Shown: positions 46,490 through 57,307 of the stretch, in pieces
Numbering within the stretch: position 1 is the first letter of the stretch
How the letters are laid out: each line of letters begins with the position of its first letter
Assembly: GCF_022965805.1 (NCBI RefSeq)
Contig: NC_133103.1
Span: 33,109,635 to 33,173,634 of the forward strand
Source of the DNA: Primulina eburnea
Lineage: Eukaryota > Streptophyta > Magnoliopsida > Lamiales > Gesneriaceae
Length of the DNA: 64,000 bases
Direction: 5' to 3'
The notes under the pieces: generated by a model
Told to the model about the DNA's origin: nothing
Database searches by the model: none
The model's input: the letters and a program-made list of their open reading frames with translations, nothing else
Translations under genes and position numbers: made by a program

Positions 46490-47341
46490 TTAAGATCTTC
46501 GAAAATGTTTCTGAGGACAAACTTTAGCAAAGTGTCCCGTCTGCTTACAGATATTGCACTTCCCAAGCACTCCCTGACATTGTTCTGTGGAGTGTCTCCC
46601 TCCACAAGTCCTGCAATACACTCCGGTATAGCTCGGACTAGGACTGCTAGAACTAGAGGAATCACTTCCTAACTTCTTGAACAGTTTCTTTTGAATCTTC
46701 AATGGTTCTTTCTTCCTATCACTGCTGCTTCCAATCTCAACTCTAGCAGGCAGTTGCTGTGGTTTTGATGTTGGAAGATCATACGAGACTCCCTGTTGGC
46801 CTATCAGAACCGTTTCTGCTCTTTTGGCCCTGTTCAGGGTGTCAGCAAAACTACTCGATTGCTTCACATTCACCAATGTACGTATTTCTGGATTTAATCC
46901 CTGAATGAACTGATTAGATATAGCATGATCAGTTCTAGCTATAAGAGGGGCAAAACGTAACAAGGTGAAGAACTGTGCTAAATATTCATCAATACTCATC
47001 TGACCCTGTTTTAGGTTTGCAAATTCTGCACTTCTGTCCTCTCTATATGACACGGGGAAGAATCTTTGGTAGAACTCAACCTTAAAAATCTTCCATGTAA
47101 TCACTGAACGACTCTGCTCTAAAGCTCCTTTGGTGAGTATCCACCATCTTCTGGCAGCTTCGTGCAACTGGTTCTCAATAAGCCTAATTCTACACTCATC
47201 TGTGAAATCTAGGAATTCAAATAACATTTCTATTTCTTCAAGCCATTTTTCACAATCTGCTGACATCTCATTTCCCTTCAGAACCGGCGGCTGAAATGAC
47301 TGGAACCTCTGTAACTGTATTTCCATCTGAATTGCTGACAC
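46490..47341 (-). CDS. Gypsy B Gag with two Cys/His motifs
   Basis: The Gag core is open (EKWLEEIEMLFEFLDF, RWWILTKGAL, RFFPVSYREDRSAEFANLKQG), followed by a basic Ser-rich linker and a C-terminal CX2C...C plus CX2CX4HX4C pair (CRTCGG...; CNICKQTGHFAKVC), then a stop right after PQKHFRRS. The MPPRR start of its relatives reads VPPRR here (near 47416). The first in-frame ATG is a few codons into the listed frame (MEIQLQRF), so translation may start late or not at all. Gag would suffice for packaging if a relative supplied Pol. Confidence 0.72.
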   Translation of the reverse strand: MSAIQMEIQLQRFQSFQPPVLKGNEMSADCEKWLEEIEMLFEFLDFTDECRIRLIENQLHEAARRWWILTKGALEQSRSVITWKIFKVEFYQRFFPVSYREDRSAEFANLKQGQMSIDEYLAQFFTLLRFAPLIARTDHAISNQFIQGLNPEIRTLVNVKQSSSFADTLNRAKRAETVLIGQQGVSYDLPTSKPQQLPARVEIGSSSDRKKEPLKIQKKLFKKLGSDSSSSSSPSPSYTGVYCRTCGGRHSTEQCQGVLGKCNICKQTGHFAKVCPQKHFRRS

Positions 47342-47768
47342 GTCTATCTGAGGTTCTGACCTACCTGTCTGATCATATGAAGTACTGCCTCTTTCTGGAA
47401 TTCTTCTGGGCGGTACATCTGATTACCAAGCACATTAGTAATCTCGCACTACAAATCTGTACCAATCTTTCTCTGATTATGATCATCTTACTGCTGATCA
47501 TGAATCTGATCTGATTCATACTTAAGAATACATAATACCAATTCCAATCACATAATCCGGTAAACATGTATCTTAAAGCAGTAACACATAGTCTCATGCT
47601 AGCACATAATGTCAATCAACATTAAATCAATCTCATGCTAGCACACACATGCAAGGAAAGAAAATTCATCTACCCCGCTCATTCTCTTCTAACTCCATCT
47701 AAGTCAATCTAAAAGATCTATCAGTTCTAACTATCTCAGTCTAAAGATCTATCTCTAAAGGATCTATC

Positions 47769-47780
47769 GCTCTGATACCA
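47769..47780 (-). other. Primer binding site of gypsy B
   Basis: TGGTATCAGAGC, 5 nt from the 5' LTR. Confidence 0.92.
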
Positions 47781-47785
47781 CCTGT

Positions 47786-49922
47786 TGTGGGGACCCGGAC
47801 GCTGATCTATCTTATTAATCATCTTTGGGATTTAATTATCAATTAAGATAAAACAGGGTCTAAAAATTTTTCTTTTTTTTTAAATGTAACTGCGGAAGGT
47901 AATGGAATCTAAACAATATACATCTCTGTATAAAACTACAGTTCAGTAGAAAAGTACAACCTAAGTCTAAGGTTCAATTAATAACTTCAAGTAATAAATC
48001 AAGTCTGCTACAAGTCCGGAATCACCACGCTAATTCGTCTTCTCTCATCGTCATCTCGACCCTGATCCAGCCCCACCTGTTGTCATGCACACATACAAAA
48101 CAAGACAACAGCCGGATAAATCCGGTGAGAATAAATCTCAGTATAAAACATGGTAAGCATGTATATAAACAAACTAATTTATAAAACATGCTATCACGTA
48201 TAAAAACAATCTATTTCATAATCTATGAAATTAATCAAATAAGCATGCAACTCAAATCAGATAAACATGCATATAAACAATCTTAATCATAAAATATGCT
48301 AACCCAACTGAAAGCAGTAATGATGGGTCCCATGATCTAGGAGCCACATCCATATAAGTATGCAGTTCTAATCAAATCATGTCTAGATTTGACTCGATCT
48401 ATAACTCTAGGGATCCCGGTGTGAATAAGACGTCACTGGCTGTCACCTACCCTACCAATCGAGGTGTTGTACGTCTTATTCCTAGACTTCGGCCTGATCT
48501 GTATCCACATCTACAAAGGGGCGGTGATCTTCCCCAGAGCTGAGATATCGCCGAACGTCTAGAGTCTGCCTGATCTCCAGACTGCCCTATCTTAATGCAT
48601 GAATAACAATCTATAATCATATAAACATAAACAAGAGTATAGTATGTGATTTATTGGGCAACTCAAGGATGATCTCGATTGAGTTGTTTCTTCCCGAATA
48701 TCACATGAATTATACCTTTGTCGTCCCCGTCTGAGGAAGACGATGATCTGTATTTAACTCTGTCCATCTCAATCTGGAAAGACAATATCGAATACGCTGC
48801 ATCAGTGAATAACTCAATACACAATCTGTTCTGATCACTACACAAATCAGTATACAATCTGATCAATATCTGAACAAGATACAATCTAATTCATGTCATT
48901 GACATAACAATACAATCTGAATAATTACGGAGTCTGATCAATCTCAATCAATACTGAATCTGATCAATCTAAATCAAGTGATGCTTTTACGGCATAACAA
49001 TACAATCTGAATACCCCGTCAATCTTAACATCACATATATATAATACCAGAACTCATAATCTGAATATCGGTATATTCAAAATCAGTAATACACAATTCT
49101 GATATCAAAATCTCAATCAATATCTATCACAATTCATATCAATCACAGACATAGTCTATTCTGAAATCTGACTTCAATCCTATAATGTCTACGGTAGCAG
49201 AAACATCATATCTGAATCACATACAATTCTGACAATATCATAAACTCAAATCTTGTTTAAACGTAACAAAACTTACGTCCAATTGTAGCTTGCGTTGATA
49301 GGAACACAGTACTGTAGTCGGATTCAAAAACAAATAAGCGAATTTTGCTAAATCGTAATCTAAACTATAATGGAATTTGGAGAATTGCTCGTTCGTTTTC
49401 TGGAAATCTGATGGAGAATTCGGTTCTATACATATATATATATACATTTCGTGCATGCAAGGCAAGTGGCGGAGTGCATGTTCTGCACGCTTCGCGCATA
49501 TGCGCGCACAAAGTCGCGCATATGCGCCAGTTCCTTCGAACTAGCAATTTCCTTCTCGCGCATATGCGCAAATATTTCCGCGCATATGCGCCACCCCTAC
49601 TAGCCCTCCCGCGCATATGCGCCAACATCTTCGCACATATGCGCCACTGGTTCTGGCCTTGCCGCGCATGTGCGCGTATTATCTCGCGCATGTGCGCGCA
49701 AGCCTCGGCCAGCTCCGCGCATGTGCGCCAATCCATACAGCGCATTTGCGCGGGGCTCGTTCTTGGCACACACCTTTACACCTTTCTCATGTGTTCTAGT
49801 CCGATTCATTCCGTCTATAATCATCTCGATTAATTCGATAAATCATTTCAGATTAATCTCATTTTACAGTAATCATATCCAAATCATTTCAGATTACGGT
49901 AATTAAATTCTCGGGCATTACA
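47786..49922 (-). repeat. 5' LTR of gypsy B
   Basis: 2137 bp, near-identical to 41907-44041. H3 arms at 48423-48432 and 48472-48481. Confidence 0.93.
49493..49752 (-). promoter_or_regulatory. Dyad array, B 5' LTR (10 copies)
   Basis: As in the partner LTR; one unit has spacer ATTT and one has a mutated first arm (CAC-ATAT-GCG). Confidence 0.85.
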
Positions 49923-50257
49923 ACGGTAACATTAAAGGATATTTGAATATTCTAACCGTTGATTGCCACATCGATATACACTGACAGTCGTACACCGCTC
50001 ATTCTGAAATGCGGCGATCCACTACCAGTTGCAGGTAGTTGTACTAATTGTCGGTTGTCGCTTTCAACTGATGACGTGTACAGCTGAGAGATCAGCTGGT
50101 AAAGAGTCAGTTGATGAGAATGACTGAAGAGATGTTCAGCTGAAAGAGCAGCTAGCTGTTCAGTTATAATTCAGTTGTGTCGATCAGATGGCTAAATTCA
50201 GTTGATTATTTCAGTTGGTTTATCTTTTTGTCAAACACCGGAATTCAGTTTCCAACA
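49923..50257 (-). repeat. 5' LTR of Sirevirus O, U3-side part
   Basis: This is the continuation of the O LTR beyond gypsy B, ending at CCAACA (50257), i.e. TGTTGGAAAC in coding orientation. It marks the right boundary of element O. The matching boundary is outside the window. Confidence 0.88.
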
Positions 50258-50605
50258 CAATATACTTCTCAAAGAAAAATACCTTACATTTTCTAGTGCA
50301 AGTGTAAGGTGGATCTGCCTAGTTGGTGGTGGGCTTAATTTTTGAAGGAGTTTTCAAAGAGAGGCTTGTAGATTGTCATCCTTGAAGAGCTTAGTTGTTT
50401 ATCAACTAAGATGGAGCCAACATCAATCTTTTAAGATTGATAGGTATATTTTCTAAACACCCTATGCATGACATTTTGGTGTTTTTTTATTTGCTACACA
50501 CATCACACTTTGTTGAGTGATCGGTTTTCTTGCTCTTGAAAATGTATGATTTTTGTTTTGAAACTTCTGTTGCGCAACCGGCACCGTAACCGATCCCCTT
50601 TTACA
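50258..50605 (+). repeat. Truncated copia LTR (F-type), plus orientation
   Basis: About 350 bp similar to the reverse complement of 58642-58990, including TTTTCTAGTGCAAGTGTAAG and ACACCCTATGC. It ends near CGATCCCCTTTTACA. It is the 3' part of an F-type LTR cut by the insertion of O. No coding sequence is present. Confidence 0.75.
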
Positions 50606-50656
50606 ATTACCAATAAATCATTTCAGATTACAATAACAAAATTCTCGGGCATTACA
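50606..50656 (-). repeat. Gypsy LTR tip (B-like)
   Basis: The last 51 bp resemble the end of the B LTR (ATCATTTCAGATTAC ... CTCGGGCATTACA). It adjoins fragment E, which it interrupted within integrase. Confidence 0.75.
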
Positions 50657-51512
50657 TAGCTGCTGATAGTTCATGCTTTATGCCATGATCTTCAAGATAG
50701 GATGACATGAATTGGTTTAGAAATTCAGTTCCTCTGTCACTCCTGATTCTGTCAATTGCTTCGCTTTTCTCATTCTGAAGTCTTTTGAGGAGCTTGATTA
50801 GTTGATCGACAGTTTGATCTTTGGAGTTTAGAAATGTTACCCATGTAAATCTGGAGAAATCATCAATCACTACGAGCGTTTATTTCTTTTCCCCTAAGCT
50901 CATTACGGTTATGGGTCCGAATAAAAAATCCATATGAAGAAGTTCCAGACATCTTGCTGATGAGTTTTTTCCTCTGATTTTGAATGTTGAGCGAAATTTT
51001 TTTCCTAGTTGACAGGCATTGCAAATTATATCTTTGGCAAAGTCAATGTTAGGCAAACCAGATACAAGTTTAAGTCTGCTAATAGTAGCAATTGATTTAA
51101 AGTTGAGATGGTTGAGTTGTTTATGACAAAGCCAATTTTTATTTCCATTCAAGGCAATAAAGCAGGTAAGTACATTAAAATAATCATCATTTCATTTGAC
51201 TTTATATGTATTTAGCTCTCTATGACCAGTTAACATGATATTACCAGCTTTGGTTTTAACAGTGCATAAGAGTTTTTAAAACTCAATGGTGTAACCCTTG
51301 TCACATAGTTGGCTTATGCTTATCAAGTTATAACATAGATTTTCTACAAGAAGTGCATCTTTAATGATAACTTTGCCGTGGATAATCTTACCTTTAACCA
51401 CAGCTCTACTTTTAGAATTATCTCCAAAGGTGATTTTTGGACCTCTATAGTTGACTATTTCTGATAAAAGATCTTTGTTTCCAGTCATGTGTCTAGAGCA
51501 GGCAATATCCAA
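50657..51512 (-). pseudogene. Sirevirus fragment E: protease/pre-integrase and integrase, truncated
   Basis: Reads CSRHMTGNKDLLSEI (near 51500), the HHCC region (CHKQLNHLNFKSI, near 51120), and part of the integrase core (MIDDFSRFTWVTF, RSDRGTEFLNQF). It is cut at KHELSAA by the gypsy LTR tip. Stops at about 50878 and 51154 separate the pieces. It is similar to the pol of element I but diverged. Confidence 0.82.
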
Positions 51513-51586
51513 GAACCAGATGGATTATTCCAGCCCCTTTTTCTTTGTTGCCCGTCATTATTGAAATAAGAGATTTGTACCCTTCT

Positions 51587-52464
51587 CTATTTGGGTCCTG
51601 AGTTTATTAGTCCTTTAGGAATCCACACTTGAATTATCCTGAAGGATTTTTCATGATGTGTCTTAAAGTAAGTGTTGTTGTGTGCATAATCAAGTGATGT
51701 ATGCAGTGCCTTTTCTTTTCCAGTATGTTCTTTTGACCATCTGTCATTGTTACTCAATCGGTACCTCTTTTGAACAGGTCGGCTGTTGTGGTAATGGTTA
51801 GGTCTAGTTTTTGAATGATTTCCAGTTGATCCTGACTTTTTGCTGGCCCAACCTGAACCATTGTGAGTGGTTGTATTTGTCATGCGTCTGAGCCATGATC
51901 TTTTGGTTTTAGCATTCTCAATTTCAACGTAGCCTAAACCACATCGCCTTCTGTTGTTTTCAAGATTTATATTCTGAGTGCTTTGATCTTCAGTCTTATC
52001 ATGTTCATATATTGTACTAGATCTGACAAATTTAATTGGTTTTAAAATGTCTTTCTCTAGTAGCGGTTGAGTTGATGCTCCAGAAATGCTGCATTCATTA
52101 ATGCTATAGCCTATCCCAGTTCTGTCTCCGGCTGCTTTCTGCATTTCATGCATCCTGTTAAGAGAAACGGAGGAATTATTCCAAGTGTTGACTGTATTTA
52201 TCAACCGTTTATTTCTTTCAAAGTAGCATGGAACAATCTTCGCAGTTCATCCTTCTCAGCCATTAACAGACTTAACTTTACTCTCAAACTGTTAACCTCT
52301 TTTTGCTGTGAACAACTAGAGAGAGTTTACTTGTTTTCCAAGTTTTGTTTTTCTCTTTTGGCTTCATTGAACTGATGTGATAGCCTCTTAAACTCATTTA
52401 CCATTTCGTGAAGTTCGGTGCCAAGATCTTCTCGTGTGAATTCATCATAGTTAAAGTCAAATAC
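51587..52464 (-). pseudogene. Sirevirus fragment E: gag C-terminal part, truncated by gypsy D
   Basis: The basic Asn/Arg/Ser-rich Gag tail ends at WIPKGLINSGPK then TAG, the same terminal residues and stop codon as in element I. Upstream, 52204-52464 is a diverged coiled-coil region with frameshifts. Gypsy D begins at 52465, at the position that corresponds to the C1 insertion in I, within about 4 bp. Confidence 0.78.
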
Positions 52465-52994
52465 TGTGGGGACCCGAACTCTAACTCAATTCTTTTGGGA
52501 TTAATCGGATCTTTGTATAAAATGCGGGTCAAAATTTTGCTTTTAACATTAAATCAAATGTATATAATCAAGCACAAGGTAGTTCTATATTTTATTTCAA
52601 CAACATAAATATATATCTTGTTCTAGTACATTCATACAAACTAGTGTTTAATACAAACTACAATCTACAAGTAGTACAAGTCTAATATGAAACCACTAGT
52701 GAACTTCTGCGCCCGAATCACCACGCTATCTCGATCTCATCTCTGTCGTGACCCAGATCATGCCCCACCTGTTGTTATGCACACATACAGACATAACAAC
52801 AGCCAGAAACTCCGGTGAGAACAAATCCCAGTATAAAACATGTATGCATGCTAATACATAATCATAAATCATGAATGAACGCAATAACAATAGGCTTCAT
52901 AGTCTATGAAACTAATCTATATAAGCATGCAATTCAAATCAAATCATGTCTTGACTTGACTCAACTCTAATTTTAATTCTAGGGATCCCAGTGT

Positions 52995-53134
52995 GAATAA
53001 GACGCCACTGTCTGCCACCTACCCTCCCAATCGGTATGAAGGTACGTCTTATTCCTAGACTTCGGTCATGTCTGTATCGAATATCTACAATCAAAGGAAG
53101 TCTGCTCCTATGCGTCGATACACCGAACGTCTAG
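52995..53134 (-). promoter_or_regulatory. Abutting hairpins H3-H4 in D LTR
   Basis: The H3 outer arms are perfect. H4 has all three nested segments: CTAGAC, CGGT (53063-53066) and GTATCGA (53074-53080) pair with TCGATAC (53115-53121), ACCG (53122-53125) and GTCTAG. Confidence 0.75.
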
Positions 53135-54002
53135 AAGTTTGGCAAATCTGCCAATGACTCTCCTATCTTAGATGCATGAATATAAATCTATAAATGCATA
53201 ATCATATCAAAATATTTGAATATAAATCTATAAACAAATCATAATCATATCAAAAGATAAACAACTAATTTAGTATGTGATTTTGTTGGGAAACTCAAAT
53301 TGAATCTCATTTGAGTTGTGTCTTCCCCAAACAAAACATGAATTATACCTTTCGTCATACAATCTGTGTCGTACTCAAAGTCTCGAAGATGAATCTTACC
53401 AATATCAATCTGAAATGGTAATGTTAAATGTTCAATTCAATACATAATTCCAATCAATACACATTGAACTTAACAATCAATCTCAATGCAATTCAACGGC
53501 GCAACGGCACGATTTCTCGATACCGGTCATATAAATACTACATAATCAACATCAACAATTCACCATTCTCTTCATAACACACTCTAAACTCTGCAATCTG
53601 AACATGTTCATTCATATATATGCTATAATTCCATAACAATTGCATACAATAATATTTCTTCGATCCGACTACGAATATACGATCACCAACTTCGCAAGAA
53701 CACATAATCTAGTTTATTTCACAATTTCCCCAATCACAATATCTCAAATCATGCAGGAAATGAATGAAACTTACATCCTTAGCTAGCCCTTGAAGAGAGG
53801 AGATCAAAACCGAAATTGAATTTAAGTTTGGATGGCTAAATCTTGCACAAACTCAATTATAGAATGGAAGAAACTTTGAAGCTTTCCTCCTAAAGGTCTC
53901 GTTCCTTTGGTTGCTGAAATGGGAAGGAAATAATGCTAACACCTGATATATATATCATGCATGTTGAGGGGCAAGTGTCATATTCTTCAAGCAACACGTT
54001 TG

Positions 54003-54265
54003 ACCGCGGGTGCGGTGGCTTCATCAGCGCGGGTGCGCTCAACTCACGGCATGTCTTTTAATTTCCCAACATTCGACGACCGCGGGTGCAGTGTCTTTTG
54101 GACCGCGGGTGCGGTCATGGTTCGTACCAAAATTCCTACCCTACTGGCCATCAACCGCGGGTGCGGTGCTTTTCTCTGCGCGGGTGCAGTGTGGCTTCGG
54201 CATCACCTTCAAAAATCCAGAATTAATGACCGCAGGTGTAGTCTAAAATGGAGTGCAGGTGCGGT
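54003..54265 (-). promoter_or_regulatory. Dyad array, D LTR (8 copies, 4 perfect)
   Basis: ACCGC-GGGT-GCGGT units with one AGCGC/GCGCT unit. Four units are decayed, mostly by G-to-A or C-to-T changes. About 45 bp upstream of the TATA run. Confidence 0.8.
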
Positions 54266-54452
54266 CTCTCATCCATGCAATATTTCATCATCCCATCTCA
54301 CTTAATACCTCTCGTTGCATGTCATGCATACTCATACTTTCGAATGTCACGTCAGTGAAGACTAATAAATCTAGTGCTTCTCATTACCTGTCATGCATAC
54401 TCATATCTTCCGAGTATCACATCAATGAAGACTAATAATCTCAAGCCTTACA

Positions 54453-54468
54453 TTTCCTCCCCTCTAAG
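54453..54468 (-). other. Polypurine tract of gypsy D
   Basis: CTTAGAGGGGAGGAAA on the minus strand abuts the LTR. Confidence 0.83.
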
Positions 54469-54587
54469 AAATGATTTCGCCCTCGAAATCGCAGGCAATC
54501 TATCGATTCATACATGAAAAGTAATATAATCAAAACTGAAGAATTACTTACATCATGTAAATAACTCGGGATGTTTCTGTCTCATAT

Positions 54588-56069
54588 CTACTTCTGTTTC
54601 CCAAGTCGCTTCCACTGGACTTTCACTAGCGGAATAGTCTTCGTTCTGAGCTGTTTCTCTTTCCGGTCAAGAATCTGTATCGGTTGCTCAACAGAACTCA
54701 AAGTCTGATCAAGCTCAGCTTCGTCAGGCTGAATGACATGAGAAATATCTGGCATATATCTACACAACATCGATACATGAAACACGTCATGTATCCCAGA
54801 TAGAGAAGGAGGAAGAGCAAGTCAATATGCTCGATCGCCAATCTTTTCAAGAATTTCGTAAGGACCAATGTATCTCGGAGACAACTTCCCGCGTTTGCCA
54901 AATTTGACAACGCCTCTGAAAGGAGAAATCTTCAAAAATACTCTTTCTCCCGGTTCAAATACTAGCGGTCTACGTCTGATATTGGCATACTTGGCTAGTC
55001 TGTCCTGTGCCGTCTTCATCCTCTTTTGAATTATCTTTACTTTCTCAGTCATTTCTCGAATCATATCAGGCCCAAATTCTGGTACCTCAGATATATCATC
55101 CCAGTACAACGGAGATCTGCACTTTTTGCCATACAAAGATTCAAACGGTGCCATCTCGATACTCGTCTGATAGCTGTTGTTGTACGAGAATTCACACAAA
55201 GGTAGTGAATCTTGCCAACTAGTGCCAAAATCTAGCACTACAGCTCTCAACATGTCCTCTAAAGTCTGGATAGTCCGCTCTGACTGTCCATCTGTATGGG
55301 GATGATAAGCAGTACTCAGGTGCAATGTCGTACCTAAAGCCTGCTGCAAACTGTGCCAAAAGTGCGAAGTGAATCGTGGATCACGATCTGATACGATAGA
55401 CTTCGGCACACCATGCAATCTGACTACCTCTCTGATATATATCTCAGCCATCTGATCGTGTCGGTATGTCATTCTGTATGGAATAAAATACGCTGATTTG
55501 GTTAATCTGTCAATAATGACCCAAATCGCGTCACAGCCCCGGGATGATCGAGGTAACTTCGTCACGAAATCCATGGAAATGTGATCCTATTTCCACTCAG
55601 GAATAGACAAACTTTGAAGTAAACCTCCGGGCTTCTTTCTCTCAGCCTTCACATGTTGGCAATTTAAGCACTTAGACACAAATTCGGAAATATCTGACTT
55701 CATTTGTTTCCACCAGAATTGTGTCTTCAGATCGTTGTACATTTTCCGGCCTCCAGGATGAATGCTAAACCGACTACATTGCGCTGCTGATAGAATCTGT
55801 TGTTTCAACTCTGAAACATCTGGTACTACGAGACGGTTATTCACATACAGAACATAATCATGTAGCTGATATTCAGACTGATGTCCTGATCTGATCATAT
55901 CAATCGACTTCTGGATATTCTGATCGGTTCTTTGGGCTTCCTTGATTCTCATAATCAAATCTGGCTCAACTTGAATCGAAGTAAGTTTTAACGGTCTATT
56001 ATCTGTGTCAAATGCTAAACCAGAGAAACAACAATTTTCAACTAAATTTGAAATACCTATCGTCGACAA
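54588..56069 (-). pseudogene. Gypsy D pol: integrase and chromodomain, broken
   Basis: The HHCC region (55587-56069) is separated by a TGG-to-TAG change from the integrase core (54822-55574: [57 protein letters not shown]). The chromodomain (54588-54785) lost about 19 nt between short TCC repeats, which removes the middle of the VKVQW...EEATWE segment. Confidence 0.85.
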
Positions 56070-56087
56070 GGATAGAGCACAAACCTT

Positions 56088-57277
56088 TCAACTCAAGGCA
56101 TCCGCTGCTTCATTTGACTTCCCTGGATAGTATTTAATCTCGCAATCGAAATCCTTCAACAAATCAAGCCATCTGCGCTGTCTCATGTTCAATTCTGACT
56201 GAGAAAACAGATACTTTAGGCTTTTATGATCAGAATAGATTTCAAATTTCTCGCCATAAAGATAATGACGCCAAATCTTTAGTGCAAATACGATAGCCGC
56301 CAATTCAAGATCATGAATTGGGTATCGAGTCTCATGTGGCTTTAATTTTCTCGAGTCGTATGCGATCACATGACCCCGCTGCATAAAAACACAAAATAAC
56401 CCTCTGTGAGATGTGTCACAATATACAACGAACTCACCAGTACCTGAAAGTATCGTCAATACTGGAGCACTGGTCAGCCTCTTCTTCAATTATAGAAAGC
56501 TAGACTCGCAATCCTCAGACCACACAAATGGTGTATTCTTCTGTGTCAACTGGGTAATCGGCTTCGCAATGTTGGAGAAATCTTTGATGAATCGTCGATA
56601 ATAACCTGCCATACCCATGAAACTGCGTATCTCTGGCACAGAAGTCGGTCTCGGCCAGCTGATAACAGCTTCAACTTTACTCGGATCCACAGAAATATCG
56701 TCTCCAGATATGATATGACTCAAGAAGACAACCTGGTTCGGAATGCTGTCTTCAGTATATCAACATCTCGAACTCTAAGTTGGTGATATCCCGATCGCAA
56801 ATCAATCTTAGAATAGACAGATGATCCCTGTAACTGATCAAATAAATCATCAATGCGAGGCAAAGGTTACTTGTTCTTCACTGTTGCCTTGTTCAGTTGC
56901 CTGTAGTCGATACACAATCGCATTGAACCATCTTTCTTTCGCACAAATAACACTGGTGCGTCCCAAGGAGATACACTAGGTCTGATATATCCCTTGGCTA
57001 ACAAATCTTCTAACTGTGCTTTCAATTCTTTCAACTCTATCGGCGCCATCCTATACTGAGCTCTCGAAATAGGAACGGTACCTGGCACAAGATCTATGCC
57101 GAAATCTACCTCTCGAACTGAAGGTAACCCTAGAATCTCGTCAGGAAATACATCTGCAAACTGCCGTACTACTGACAAATCTGCCAATGCCGGGCTCGAT
57201 TTCTGTAGGTCTACAGAATAAACAAGGAACCCTTCTGCTCCTTTCTGCAATAATCTACTCATAGTCAGAGCAGACAC
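56088..57277 (-). pseudogene. Gypsy D pol: RNase H and RT, catalytic core deleted
   Basis: RNase H (56088-56489) is bounded by a CGA-to-TGA stop and a TAA. The RT thumb (56490-56723) joins directly to the RT fingers: about 247 bp, including the FIDD catalytic motif, are missing at 56733-56740. In C2 the missing interval is flanked by ACCTG at both ends. Upstream RT (56867-57277) has [19 protein letters not shown] cannot be active. Confidence 0.86.
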
Positions 57278-57307
57278 TAAGGGAATCCGAGATCTGGAAC
57301 CCTTACC

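Larger units (their letters stand above)
41907..49922 (-). mobile_element. Gypsy retrotransposon B: near-identical LTRs, gag present, pol eroded
   Basis: LTRs 41907-44041 and 47786-49922 with a perfect duplication ACGGT (41902-41906, 49923-49927). The internal region is 3.7 kb, against about 4.9 kb in A and C2. Gag is readable; pol is recognisable only as scattered diverged stretches. The LTRs differ at about one site per hundred bases by eye, so the pol decay is older than this insertion. That pattern fits a non-autonomous family moved in trans (compare TR-GAG elements in plants). Confidence 0.88.
52465..54452 (-). repeat. 3' LTR of gypsy D
   Basis: 1988 bp, TGTAAGGCTTGAG...GGTCCCCACA in coding orientation. 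TATA run at about 53945-53956. H3 arms 52995-53004 and 53045-53054; H4 CTAGAC 53055-53060 with GTCTAG 53129-53134. H2 arms are CTGTTGTT (52769-52776) and AACAACAG (52795-52802), a paired change from the usual CTGTTGTC/GACAACAG. Confidence 0.92.
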
